Assembly (NCBI GenBank): GCA_963750295.1
Contig: CAVVPY010000001.1
Coordinates: 806,001-870,000, forward strand
From: CAVVPY01 sp963750295
GTDB taxonomy: Bacteria; Actinomycetota; Actinomycetes; Mycobacteriales; Jatrophihabitantaceae
Direction: 5' to 3'
Length of the DNA stretch: 64,000 bases
Of this stretch, positions 1-7,669 are shown piece after piece. How positions within the stretch are numbered: position 1 is the first letter of the stretch; each line of letters opens with the position of its first letter. The notes under the pieces were generated by a model that ran no database searches, was not told the DNA's origin, and saw only the letters and a list, made by a program, of their open reading frames with translations. The translations under genes were made by a program, and so were the position numbers.

Positions 1-251
1 TCGAGCGTGGCAAGGGGCAGATGCGCGGCGGCATCGTCCTCGGCCTCGAGGACTCCGGCTCGCGAATGACCCGGGTGGGCAAGAACGAACTCTGTTTCGG
101 CGAGGTGCTCGGCGTCGACCAGCTACTCGAACGCGTCGATGCCGTGACCGTCCAGGACGTGGCCGACGTCGCGGCCGACGTGCTCGGCCGGCCGCTCTGC
201 CTCACCGTGGTCGGACCCTTCGCCGAGCACGACTTCGACGGCGCGGTGTAG
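1..251 (+). CDS. M16 family zinc peptidase, C-terminal end (partial)
   Basis: This is the last ~82 codons of a gene that begins before the window; the open frame starts at base 3 and ends with TAG. The stretch GLEDSGSRMTRVGK matches the conserved C-terminal half of actinobacterial M16 (insulinase/processing-peptidase-like) proteins, where a GLEDSxSRMxRxG segment precedes the final strand. The catalytic HxxEH motif lies outside the window, so activity cannot be judged. In actinomycetes this peptidase gene commonly sits just upstream of dapB, as here, 10 bp away. Confidence 0.8.
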   Translation, partial: ERGKGQMRGGIVLGLEDSGSRMTRVGKNELCFGEVLGVDQLLERVDAVTVQDVADVAADVLGRPLCLTVVGPFAEHDFDGAV

Positions 252-261
252 GGAGCGCACG

Positions 262-1014
262 ATGAGCGAACCGATCCGCGTCGGGGTGCTCGGCGCTCGC
301 GGGCGCATGGGCCAGGAGGTCTGCCGGGCCGTCGACGCCGCCGAGGACCTGGACCTGGTCGCGATGGTGGACGCCGGGGACTGGCTGTTCAGCGTGGCCG
401 ACGCGGGTGCGCAGGTGCTCGTCGACTTCACCCATCCCGACGTCGTGATGGACAACGTCCGCTTCGCCGTCGACCAGGGCATCCACGCGGTGGTGGGCAC
501 CACCGGGTTCACCGCCGAGCGCCTGGACACCATCCGCACCTGGCTGGCCGACGTCCCCGATCTCGGCATCGTCGTCGCACCCAACTTCGGCATCGGCGCC
601 GTGCTGTCGATGAAGTTCGCCGAACTCGCCGCGCGCCACTACGACACCGCCGAGATCATCGAGTTGCACCATCCGGACAAGGTCGACGCTCCGAGCGGAA
701 CCGCCGTGCGCACCGCCCAGTTGATCGCCCGGGCCCGCGCGGCGGCCGGACTGCCCCAGGTGCCCGACGCGACGACGCAGGCGCTGGACGGGGCACGTGG
801 CGCCGATGTCGACGGCATCCGGGTGCACGCGCTGCGGGTGGCCGGCATGGTCGCCCACCAGGAGATCGTGCTCGGCGCGACCGGTGAGACGCTCACGATC
901 CGGCACGACTCGCTGCACCGCTCGTCCTTCATGCCGGGCGTGCTGCTGGCGGCGCGCTCGATCGCCGACCGTCCGGGCCTCACCGTCGGGATCGAGTCCC
1001 TGCTCGGGTTGTGA
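262..1014 (+). CDS. dapB: 4-hydroxy-tetrahydrodipicolinate reductase
   Basis: DapB reduces the product of DapA to tetrahydrodipicolinate with NAD(P)H, a cytosolic step towards meso-diaminopimelate and lysine. The 250-residue protein opens with the nucleotide-binding loop GARGRMG (about residues 11-17). The catalytic/substrate block HHPDKVDAPSGTA lies near residue 135, with the conserved histidine pair and lysine. Length is normal for the actinobacterial enzyme (about 245-250). The ATG at 262 follows the previous stop by 10 bp, so co-transcription with the M16 peptidase is likely. dapA lies 5.7 kb downstream and dapF about 36 kb away on the same strand. Confidence 0.96.
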   Translation: MSEPIRVGVLGARGRMGQEVCRAVDAAEDLDLVAMVDAGDWLFSVADAGAQVLVDFTHPDVVMDNVRFAVDQGIHAVVGTTGFTAERLDTIRTWLADVPDLGIVVAPNFGIGAVLSMKFAELAARHYDTAEIIELHHPDKVDAPSGTAVRTAQLIARARAAAGLPQVPDATTQALDGARGADVDGIRVHALRVAGMVAHQEIVLGATGETLTIRHDSLHRSSFMPGVLLAARSIADRPGLTVGIESLLGL

Positions 1015-1019
1015 CCCGC

Positions 1020-1074
1020 TTCCCCCCTCGCCCGACCATTCTGGCGGCCGAAATCTGGTCAGACGAGGGGGGAA
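1020..1074. terminator. 55-bp palindromic element, likely bidirectional terminator
   Basis: TTCCCCCCTCG (1020-1030) pairs perfectly with CGAGGGGGGAA (1064-1074), and an inner pair GACCA/TGGTC (1034-1038, 1056-1060) can extend the structure. It fills the gap between the convergent dapB and DUF2461 genes, which fits a two-way terminator. Its TTCCCC...GGGGAA ends resemble the tandem elements at 4302-4476. Confidence 0.6.
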
Positions 1075-1087
1075 GGCGGCGCGAACC

Positions 1088-1717
1088 TCAGTCGCCGCGG
1101 CCGACGTGGGTGTCGAGCCAGCTGATCAGGGGCTCCATCGCCCGCCACGACTTCACGATCTCGGTGCGCGCGCGAGCGGTCGACAACCACGCCGGCGAGC
1201 CGAACTCGCGGGTGGCGGTCATCGTCTTGTAGCGCAGCAGCTCCGCACGCGGGTGGTCCTTGTCATAGCCCGACGGCACCCGGCTCAGCTGATGCCCGCC
1301 GAACTCCAGCTTGGCCTTGGTGAGGGCGGCGAGCGCCCGCGCGAGCGCCGCACCGGCGACGTCGTCCGCGACGCCCCGCCGCATCCGGTCGACCTGCGCC
1401 GAACCGGTGTCCCAGTACCCGCCCGCGACGAACAGCCCGGCTGCGGACACCTGTACGTAGTGCGCGGTTTCGCCGAACCACATGCCCTGGTGCGTCTTGT
1501 ACGGGGTCTTGTCCTTGCTGAACCGCACGTCGCGATAGGGGCGGAAGAACTTCGGCGTGCCGAATTCGGTGCTCAGCTCGGCGGCGAGGGCCTCCAGGGG
1601 TGCACGGACGGCGTCGTCGTAGGTGTCTTTGTGCGCCGTCCAGAACGCCTTCGTGTTGTCGTTCTCGAGGTCCTCGTAGAAGTCGAGGGCGGCGAGCGGG
1701 ATGCCGGTGAAGCTCAC
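1088..1717 (-). CDS. DUF2461 family protein
   Basis: A 209-residue protein of the DUF2461 (TIGR02453) family, whose function is unknown. The N-terminal block FTGIPLAALDFYEDLE, followed by NTKAFWTAHK and later FRPYRDVRFSKDKTPYKTH, is diagnostic of the family. There is no signal peptide or membrane segment. The GTG start at 1717 is chosen because a TAAGGT box ends exactly 6 nt upstream, the leaderless pattern seen across this window. The gene converges on dapB across the palindromic element at 1020-1074. Confidence 0.85.
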   Translation of the reverse strand: MSFTGIPLAALDFYEDLENDNTKAFWTAHKDTYDDAVRAPLEALAAELSTEFGTPKFFRPYRDVRFSKDKTPYKTHQGMWFGETAHYVQVSAAGLFVAGGYWDTGSAQVDRMRRGVADDVAGAALARALAALTKAKLEFGGHQLSRVPSGYDKDHPRAELLRYKTMTATREFGSPAWLSTARARTEIVKSWRAMEPLISWLDTHVGRGD

Positions 1718-1723
1718 CCGAGC

Positions 1724-1729
1724 ACCTTA
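1724..1729 (-). promoter_or_regulatory. -10 box of a leaderless promoter (DUF2461 gene)
   Basis: On the minus strand TAAGGT is followed by 6 nt and then the GTG start at 1717. No ribosome-binding site is present, so transcription probably begins at the start codon. Confidence 0.6.
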
Positions 1730-1741
1730 GTGCGGCCCGGT

Positions 1742-2269
1742 TCAGGACGGCGGCACGGCGGCGTGCAGGCGGACCTGGCGCAGCTCACCGCTGCCGGTGT
1801 CGAGGGCACGGGCGAGGCCGTCCGGTGCGAAGCCGGCGCCGATCAGGAACTCGCGCGATGCGGTATCGGCCTCGGGGATCCAGCTGTGCAGGTGGGTCAC
1901 GCCGTCCTGGCGCGCGTGATCGACGGCGGCCGCGATCAGCCGCGAGCCGTGCCCGCGGCGGCGCCACCGCGCTTCGACCAGGAGCGGGTCGACGGCGAGC
2001 GTCGCATCGTCCCCGCCGTCGTCCGGTTCTGCGAGCGCCGCGAAGCCGACCACCCACTGCTGTTCGAGCGCGACCAGCACGCGGTTGCGTGGCGACGGCG
2101 GCGCGCTGAGGGCTGCCTGCCAGGCGGCGGCCGCGGTGTCCGTGCTGAGGGCGGCGAGCACCGGCTCGGGCAGGATCTCGCGATACCCGAAGCGCCAGGT
2201 CTCGACCTGGATGCGCGCGATCTCGGCGACGTCGCCGGGCCGGGCGAGCCGGACGCTGACGTCAGCCAC
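1742..2269 (-). CDS. GNAT family N-acetyltransferase
   Basis: This 175-residue protein has the GNAT fold: a start VSVRLARPGDVAEIARIQVETW, a beta-4 region LAVDPLLVEARWRRRGHGSRLI containing the acetyl-CoA pyrophosphate loop (R-R-R-G-H-G-S), and a closing GAGFAPDG strand. Substrate is unknown; the family acetylates amines on small molecules or proteins. The GTG start has GGAG about 6-7 nt upstream, so unlike several neighbours it looks leadered. Only 24 bp separate it from the DUF2461 gene downstream, which has its own promoter. Confidence 0.85.
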   Translation of the reverse strand: MADVSVRLARPGDVAEIARIQVETWRFGYREILPEPVLAALSTDTAAAAWQAALSAPPSPRNRVLVALEQQWVVGFAALAEPDDGGDDATLAVDPLLVEARWRRRGHGSRLIAAAVDHARQDGVTHLHSWIPEADTASREFLIGAGFAPDGLARALDTGSGELRQVRLHAAVPPS

Positions 2270-2320
2270 CGTCGGCTCCGATCAGGTCAGGGACGGTAGC
2301 GACGGACCGGTGGATGCCGG

Positions 2321-2977
2321 TCACGTCTCGGAGATGGCGTCGGCCTCGGCGAAGGCCTCGCCCTCGGGCTCGCTGCGTCGCTTGCGCAGGTGCAGCACCA
2401 GGGCGACGACGATGACGACCGCCAGGATCGCGAGCGGTGCCCAGGTCAGGGTCTCGCCGACCACGCCGAGGGCGGACGCGAACGCGTAGCCGAGCAGCAC
2501 GCAGCCTGGAGCCCAGATGATGCCCCCGACCGCGTTCCAGAGCAGGAAGGTCCGGTAGGGCATCCCGCTCATCCCGGCCATTGACGGCATCAACGCGCGC
2601 ATCAGCGCGGTGACCCGTCCGAGCAGGACCGCCTTGCCCCCGTGGCGGTGGATGAACGCGTCGACCGCCGACCAGCGACGCTCACCCACCCACCGGCCCA
2701 GGCGGGACCGGCGCAGCCCGGGGCCGAACTTCTTGCCGAACTCGTACCCCACCGAGTCGCCCGCGATGGCGCAGAAGACGGCGATGAGGATCATCAGCCC
2801 GAGGTTGAGATTGCCGTATTTCGCGTTGCAGAAGACCCCGGCGACCAGGAGCGCGGTCTCGCCGGGCAGCACCATGCCGATGAGAATCGCGGCCTCGCCG
2901 AAGGCCAGTCCGCCTGCGATGACGTAGAGCCAGGATCCGACCGAGTCTCCGATGGTGCGCATCAGATGCTCGAACAT
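2321..2977 (-). CDS. DedA family membrane protein
   Basis: A ~218-residue integral membrane protein of the DedA/SNARE-associated family, linked to lipid translocation and membrane homeostasis. Visible features are the re-entrant N-terminal block (GLAFGEAAILIGMVLPGE), the acidic GDSVGYEFGKKFG segment, the MAGMSGMPYRTFLLWNAVGG motif and a final transmembrane helix (APLAILAVVIVVALVL) followed by a basic-acidic tail. The ATG at 2977 is preferred over GTG 2983 because GGGAG lies 9 nt upstream. The gene is divergent from the YcaQ-type gene. Confidence 0.88.
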   Translation of the reverse strand: MFEHLMRTIGDSVGSWLYVIAGGLAFGEAAILIGMVLPGETALLVAGVFCNAKYGNLNLGLMILIAVFCAIAGDSVGYEFGKKFGPGLRRSRLGRWVGERRWSAVDAFIHRHGGKAVLLGRVTALMRALMPSMAGMSGMPYRTFLLWNAVGGIIWAPGCVLLGYAFASALGVVGETLTWAPLAILAVVIVVALVLHLRKRRSEPEGEAFAEADAISET

Positions 2978-3038
2978 CGACACATGCTCCCACGCGGCGG
3001 CGGGGACGTCCTGTGTCGTCGGTGTCGGCGGGGCGTCC

Positions 3039-3044
3039 TAGGGT
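3039..3044 (+). promoter_or_regulatory. -10 box of a leaderless promoter (YcaQ-type gene)
   Basis: TAGGGT is followed by 6 nt (CGTCGG) and then GTG at 3051. No Shine-Dalgarno sequence is visible. Confidence 0.6.
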
Positions 3045-3050
3045 CGTCGG

Positions 3051-4289
3051 GTGCCCGACGCAGCCCTGCCGACCGTGCGGATGTCCGCCGCCCACGCCCG
3101 CCGGATCGCGCTCGCCGCGCAGGGCTTCGCCGACGCGCGCCCGTCCGGGCGGGTGGACGCCCGCCACATCCGGCGCGTGCTGGACCGCATCGGCATCCTG
3201 CAGATCGATTCGGTGAACGTCTTCTCGCGCGCCCACTACCTGCCGTTGCTGGCCCGGCTCGGCCCCTATCCCCGCGACCTGCTCGACACGCTGACGGCCT
3301 ACACGGCAGGTCCGGTGCGCCGCGAGTTGTTCGAGTACTGGGCGCACGAGGCGTCCCTGGTGCCGATCGCGTTGCAGCCGCTGCTGCGCTGGCGGATGGC
3401 TCGCGCCCAGACCGACCCGTGGCCGGCGATCCGGCGCTTCGCCCGCGAGAAGCCCGAACTGCTCGCCGAGATCGAGCAGCTGGTCCGGGACAACGGTCCC
3501 CTGGGCGCCGGGGCCACCGGCATCGAACGCATCGCGCCGCGTCCGGGACACATGTGGAACTGGCACGACGGCAAGATCGCGCTGGAGTACCTGTTCTACG
3601 CCGGCCAGGTCACGACGGCGCGCCGGATCAACTTCGAACGGCTCTACGACCTGCCCGAGCGGGTGCTGCCGCTCGGCGTACTCACCGCCCCCACGCCGAC
3701 CACCGAGGACGCGCAGCGCGAGCTGATCCGCATCTCCGCCCGGGCGCAGGGGGTCGCGACCGAACCCGATCTGCGGGACTACTTCCGGCTTCCGCACGCC
3801 GCGTCGAAGGCCCGCGTCACCGAGTTGGTCGAATCCGGCGAACTGGTGCCCGTTCGTGTCGACGGGTGGCCGGCCCCGGCGTACCTGTGGCCGGACGCTC
3901 GGCGCCCGCGCCGGATCACGGCGCGCGCGCTGCTGTCGCCGTTCGACAACCTGATCTGGTTCCGCGATCGCACCGAGCGGATCTTCCGGTTGCGCTACCG
4001 CATCGAGATCTACACGCCGGCGCCGAAGCGCGTCTACGGCTACTACGTGCTGCCGTTCCTGCTCGGAGAGGCGCTCGTCGCACGGGTGGACCTGAAGTCC
4101 GATCGGCAGGCCGGCGTGTTGCGCGTCCAGGCCGCCCACCTCGAGCCGGGTCAGGACGCGGCATACGTGGCCGGCGAGCTTGCCGCGGAGCTTGTGCTGA
4201 CCGCGACCTGGCTGGGGCTGACCGGCGTCGAGGTGATGCCGCGGGGCGACCTCGCGGCGGAGCTGAGCCGTGCCGTCCTGGCCGGCTGA
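3051..4289 (+). CDS. YcaQ-type winged-helix DNA glycosylase (crosslink repair)
   Basis: A 412-residue member of the HTH_42/YcaQ (AlkZ) superfamily, whose characterised members unhook alkylated or crosslinked bases from DNA. The block LDRIGILQIDSVNVFSRAHYLP near residue 45-65 holds the Q-x-D motif that marks the YcaQ-like branch, as opposed to the Q-x-Q of natural-product resistance AlkZ. Downstream segments SPFDNLIWFRDRTERIF and YGYYVLPFLLGE are typical of the winged-helix C-terminal part. The GTG start is set by the leaderless -10 box. Neighbours do not suggest an antibiotic cluster, so a general repair role is more likely. Confidence 0.85.
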   Translation: MPDAALPTVRMSAAHARRIALAAQGFADARPSGRVDARHIRRVLDRIGILQIDSVNVFSRAHYLPLLARLGPYPRDLLDTLTAYTAGPVRRELFEYWAHEASLVPIALQPLLRWRMARAQTDPWPAIRRFAREKPELLAEIEQLVRDNGPLGAGATGIERIAPRPGHMWNWHDGKIALEYLFYAGQVTTARRINFERLYDLPERVLPLGVLTAPTPTTEDAQRELIRISARAQGVATEPDLRDYFRLPHAASKARVTELVESGELVPVRVDGWPAPAYLWPDARRPRRITARALLSPFDNLIWFRDRTERIFRLRYRIEIYTPAPKRVYGYYVLPFLLGEALVARVDLKSDRQAGVLRVQAAHLEPGQDAAYVAGELAAELVLTATWLGLTGVEVMPRGDLAAELSRAVLAG

Positions 4290-4301
4290 GCGCACCGACC
4301 C

Positions 4302-4476
4302 TTCCCCGCGTTCGGTCGGGTTCCGGGTCCGAAGCCGGTCGATAGCGGGGAACCCGCCGGCGTTTCCCCGCGTTCGGTCGGGTTCCGGGTCCGAAGCCGG
4401 TCGATAGCGGGGAACCCGCCGGCGTTTCCCCGCGTTCGGTCGGTTGTGCCGCCGCGATCCGGTCGATAGCGGGGAA
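4302..4476. repeat. Tandem array of 62-bp palindromic repeats (2.8 copies)
   Basis: Units begin at 4302, 4364 and 4426, an exact 62-bp period. Units 1 and 2 are essentially identical; unit 3 is divergent in its middle and ends at 4476. Each unit starts with TTCCCCGC and closes with GCGGGGAA about 50 bp later, with an inner TTCGG/CCGAA pair in units 1 and 2, so each can fold into a long hairpin. The array fills the gap between the YcaQ-type gene and thyX and stops about 20 bp before the thyX -10 box. The ends match the single element at 1020-1074. Confidence 0.85.
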
Positions 4477-4496
4477 AGGACGCCGCCGGTCGCGGC

Positions 4497-4502
4497 TAGC
4501 CT
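4497..4502 (+). promoter_or_regulatory. -10 box of a leaderless promoter (thyX)
   Basis: TAGCCT is followed by 6 nt and then GTG at 4509, just downstream of the 62-bp repeat array. Confidence 0.6.
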
Positions 4503-4508
4503 GACCCC

Positions 4509-5279
4509 GTGCCCGCTCACCCCCCGCCGACCCGCCCGACCGGTCCCCGCGTCGACGCGATCGCCTGGACCCAGTTCGCGCCGCCATCCGACGTCGACTG
4601 GACGACCGACGCCGACGGCGGAGTCGCGCTGGCCGAGTTCGCCGGGCGGGCCTGTTACGAGTCCTGGTCCAAGCCGAACCCGGCGACCGCGACGAACGCC
4701 ACCTACCTGCGGCACATCCTCGAGGTGGGGCACCTGTCGGTGCTCGAACACGGCACCGTCACCGTCTACGTGCGTGGGGTCTCGCGCTCGCTGACGCACG
4801 AACTCGTCCGGCACCGGCACCTGTCCTTCTCGCAACTGTCGCAGCGGTACGTGCCCGAGCGCGACGCCGCGATGATCGAGCCCGACCTCGTCGCGGCCGA
4901 CCCCGACCTGCACGCGCGCTTCGTCGCCGCGACCGAGGCGGCCGCTGCGGCATATGCGGAACTGCTCGACGGCCTCGAACAGCGACTGGCCGATGCGCCG
5001 ACCGCGACCCTGCGCCGCAAACAGGCCCGGCAGGCGGCGCGGGCGGTGCTGCCGAACGCGACCGAGACCCGCATCGTGGTGACCGGCAACTACCGCGCGT
5101 GGCGGCACTTCGTCGCGATGCGTGCGTCCGAGCACGCCGACGTCGAGATCAGGGCGCTGGCCGTGGCTGTCCTGCGTGAACTGCAGCGCATCGCGTCGAA
5201 CGCGTTCGCCGACTTCGAGATCAGATCCCTGCCGGACGGCACCGAGATCGCGTCCAGCCCGCTCGTCAGCGAGGGTTGA
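4509..5279 (+). CDS. thyX: FAD-dependent thymidylate synthase
   Basis: ThyX methylates dUMP to dTMP using methylene-tetrahydrofolate, FAD and NADPH. The 256-residue protein carries the ThyX signature RHRHLSFSQLSQR from about residue 101, plus the downstream KQARQAARAVLPNATETR block that contributes substrate contacts. The first ~25 residues are proline-rich and not part of the family core. The GTG start fits the leaderless -10 box. The 3' end overlaps the convergent aminotransferase gene by 14 bp. No ThyA is seen here, so this may be the main dTMP source. Confidence 0.96.
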   Translation: MPAHPPPTRPTGPRVDAIAWTQFAPPSDVDWTTDADGGVALAEFAGRACYESWSKPNPATATNATYLRHILEVGHLSVLEHGTVTVYVRGVSRSLTHELVRHRHLSFSQLSQRYVPERDAAMIEPDLVAADPDLHARFVAATEAAAAAYAELLDGLEQRLADAPTATLRRKQARQAARAVLPNATETRIVVTGNYRAWRHFVAMRASEHADVEIRALAVAVLRELQRIASNAFADFEIRSLPDGTEIASSPLVSEG

Positions 5280-6633
5280 GCAACTCCGCCACGGCCTCGG
5301 CGAACACCTCCGTGTGCCGGTCGACGTCCGCGGCGGTGGTCTGCGGGCACATGAGCGCCATGTTGTGGAACGGCGTCATCAGCACACCGCGGTTGGCCAG
5401 GTAGGTGTGCAGCAAATCCTCGAGGTCGTCGTCCTGCGCGGCTGCCGACGCACCGCCGGTGCGTGGCGCCGGGGCGCAGAAGCGGTACTCGACCCGGGCA
5501 CCGAGCCGGCTGACCGACCAGGGCAGGCGATGCTCGTCGATCAGCGCCGAGACGTCGTCGCCGAACCGCGTCGCCAGCGCTGACGTCGCGTCCCACACGT
5601 CGTCGGTGAGCACGTGCTCGAGGGTGGCGCGCATCGCGGCGACCGAGAGCGGGTTGCCGGCCAGTGTGCCGCCCACGCCGCCCCAGTCGACCAGGTCCAG
5701 CCCGGGCATCGCCTCGATGCGGGTGGCCAGGTCGGTCGTCATCCCGTACCCGCCGCACGGGACGCCGCCGCCGATGGCCTTGCCGATCGTGACCATGTCC
5801 GGGGTCAGGCCCCACGCGCGGGTCGCCCCACCCGGGCCGGCCGAAATGGTGTGCGTCTCGTCGTTGATCAGCAGCGCGCCTGCCGCCGTGGTGAGGGAGC
5901 GGACGCCCTCGAGGTAGCCGGGTTCGGGCAGCACGATGCCGATGTTGGTGAGCGCCGGTTCCATCAGGACGCAGGCGACGTCGCCATGGGCCAGTTCGCG
6001 CTCGAGCGCGGCCAGGTCGTTGTACTCGACGACGCGCGTGGTCGTGGTCGGGTCGACCGGTGCACCGACGTTGCCCTCGCGCTCGACCTGCCTGCCGTCG
6101 GCGTCGACCTTGACCAGCACCTCGTCCACCGTGCCGTGGTAGCAGTAGGAGTTCACCAGGATCTTCGGCCGACCGGTCACCGCGCGAGCCAGCCGGATCG
6201 CCCAGCGGTTGGCGTCTGTGGCGGTGAGCGAGAAGCTCCACAGGTCGACGCCGAATCGGCGGGCCAGTTCGGTGCCCACCCAGGCGGCGTCCTCGGTCGG
6301 CATCATCGTGGTCAGGCCACCGAGCTCCTCCGCCCGCCGCCGGATCGCGGCCACGGTCGCCGCGGGCGAGTGCCCGGCCATCGCCCCGGTGTCACCGAGC
6401 GCGAAGTCGACGTAGTCGTGCCCGTCGATGTCGCGGACCCGGGCACCGCGCGCGGTGTCGACGTAGAGCGGGAACCCGCCGGCCGCCTTGTTCATCCAGG
6501 TCATCGGCACGCCGCCGAACAGCGACGTGCGCGCGGCCTGGTACGCGGCCAATGAGCGGGGGTGTCGCTCGGCGAAACTCGCCCGCTCACGCTCGAGCAG
6601 GGCCTTGAGGTGGGTCCGGTCCACAGTGGTCAT
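5266..6633 (-). CDS. Class III PLP aminotransferase (glutamate-1-semialdehyde aminotransferase-like)
   Basis: A 455-residue fold-type I aminotransferase related to glutamate-1-semialdehyde aminomutases. The PLP region contains NDETHT, where D contacts the pyridine nitrogen, and MVTIGKAIGGGVPCGGYG, whose lysine (near residue 285) forms the Schiff base. The N-terminal GHDYVDFALGDTGAMAGHSP block is typical of the group. The ATG at 6633 is chosen because the longer frame upstream runs antisense into dapA. The substrate is unknown; haem genes are not nearby. It is divergent from dapA and overlaps thyX at its 3' end. Confidence 0.85.
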   Translation of the reverse strand: MTTVDRTHLKALLERERASFAERHPRSLAAYQAARTSLFGGVPMTWMNKAAGGFPLYVDTARGARVRDIDGHDYVDFALGDTGAMAGHSPAATVAAIRRRAEELGGLTTMMPTEDAAWVGTELARRFGVDLWSFSLTATDANRWAIRLARAVTGRPKILVNSYCYHGTVDEVLVKVDADGRQVEREGNVGAPVDPTTTTRVVEYNDLAALERELAHGDVACVLMEPALTNIGIVLPEPGYLEGVRSLTTAAGALLINDETHTISAGPGGATRAWGLTPDMVTIGKAIGGGVPCGGYGMTTDLATRIEAMPGLDLVDWGGVGGTLAGNPLSVAAMRATLEHVLTDDVWDATSALATRFGDDVSALIDEHRLPWSVSRLGARVEYRFCAPAPRTGGASAAAQDDDLEDLLHTYLANRGVLMTPFHNMALMCPQTTAADVDRHTEVFAEAVAELLNPR

Positions 6634-6702
6634 CCCGGGATTTGACCAGATATCGACGCAGGACGGCAGCCCGGGTTGCACTCCCGGCCCGGGCAGAGGC
6701 GG

Positions 6703-6708
6703 TACTTT
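6703..6708 (+). promoter_or_regulatory. -10 box of a leaderless promoter (dapA)
   Basis: TACTTT is followed by 6 nt (TCTCGC) and then ATG at 6715. This decides the dapA start against an in-frame start at 6676. Confidence 0.65.
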
Positions 6709-6714
6709 TCTCGC

Positions 6715-7614
6715 ATGAGTGCGGACCCGCCCCGTCCGTTCGGACGGCTGCTCACCGCGATGGTGACGCCGTTCGACGTGTCCGGCGCGCTCGACCTCGA
6801 CGCCGCGGCCCGGCTGGCGAGCTACCTCGTCGACGAACAGGGCAACGACGGCCTCGTGGTCAACGGGACGACGGGTGAGTCGCCGACGACGAGCGATGTC
6901 GAGAAGGCCGACGTGATCCGCGCCGTCGTGGACGCGGTCGGTGACCGCGCGCACGTGGTCGCCGGCGTCGGCACCTTCGACACCGTGCACACCATCCACC
7001 TCGCCGAGCAGGCCGCGAAATCAGGTGCCGACGGGCTGCTCGTCGTCACGCCGTACTACTCGAAGCCACCCCAGTCGGGCCTGCTCGCGCACTTCCGGGC
7101 GGTCGCCGATGCGACCGAACTGCCGACCATGCTCTACGACATCCCCGGCCGCAGCGTCGTGCCGATCGCAACCGAGACGATGCTCGCGCTCGCCGAGCAC
7201 GAGCGCATCGTCGGGGTGAAGGACGCGAAGGGCGACCTGATCGCGTCGGCTCAGGTCATCGCCGAGACCGACCTGGCCTTCTACAGCGGCGACGACGCGG
7301 CCACCCTGCCGCTGCTGTCGGTCGGTGGCGTCGGCGTGGTCGGGACCTCGACCCACTTCAGCGGGCTGGGCACCAAGGCGATGATCGAGGCCTACGCGAG
7401 GGGGGACGTGGCCGAGGCGCTGCGCCTGCACCAGGCCCTGCTGCCGATCTATACCGGGATCTTCCGGACGCAGGGCACGATCCTGGTCAAGGCCGGCCTG
7501 CGGCTGTGCGGCCGGGACGCCGGTCCGGTCCGCCTGCCGCTCGTCGATGCGACCGAGCACGAGATCAGCCACCTGCGCGCGGACCTGGCCGCGGCCGGGC
7601 TGCCGATCGGCTGA
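6715..7614 (+). CDS. dapA: 4-hydroxy-tetrahydrodipicolinate synthase
   Basis: DapA condenses pyruvate with aspartate semialdehyde, the first committed step of the diaminopimelate/lysine pathway. The 299-residue protein shows the TTGES phosphate-binding-like motif, VVTPYYSKPPQ, the tyrosine-containing LYDIPGRS and the Schiff-base lysine in GVKDAKGD (K169). It is an N-acetylneuraminate lyase-type TIM barrel of normal length. The ATG at 6715 starts exactly 6 nt after a TACTTT box. In many actinomycetes RNase J lies between dapA and ftsK; here ftsK follows directly after 55 bp. Confidence 0.96.
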   Translation: MSADPPRPFGRLLTAMVTPFDVSGALDLDAAARLASYLVDEQGNDGLVVNGTTGESPTTSDVEKADVIRAVVDAVGDRAHVVAGVGTFDTVHTIHLAEQAAKSGADGLLVVTPYYSKPPQSGLLAHFRAVADATELPTMLYDIPGRSVVPIATETMLALAEHERIVGVKDAKGDLIASAQVIAETDLAFYSGDDAATLPLLSVGGVGVVGTSTHFSGLGTKAMIEAYARGDVAEALRLHQALLPIYTGIFRTQGTILVKAGLRLCGRDAGPVRLPLVDATEHEISHLRADLAAAGLPIG

Positions 7615-7657
7615 CGCACGCCCGCGCGGCTTGCCCGCTAAGTCTCGACCACAGCGT

Positions 7658-7663
7658 TAAGGT
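7658..7663 (+). promoter_or_regulatory. -10 box of a leaderless promoter (ftsK)
   Basis: TAAGGT is followed by 6 nt and then GTG at 7670, with no ribosome-binding site. Confidence 0.6.
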
Positions 7664-7669
7664 TGCTGC

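Noticed and set aside
4302..4476. CRISPR array
   Set aside because: The repeats are contiguous 62-bp units with no unique spacers and no cas genes nearby.
2682..5135. Long minus-strand open frame of 817 codons across dedA, the YcaQ-type gene and thyX
   Set aside because: It lies antisense to three well-supported genes, has low-complexity Arg/Gly-rich composition and no family motif; it is a high-GC shadow.
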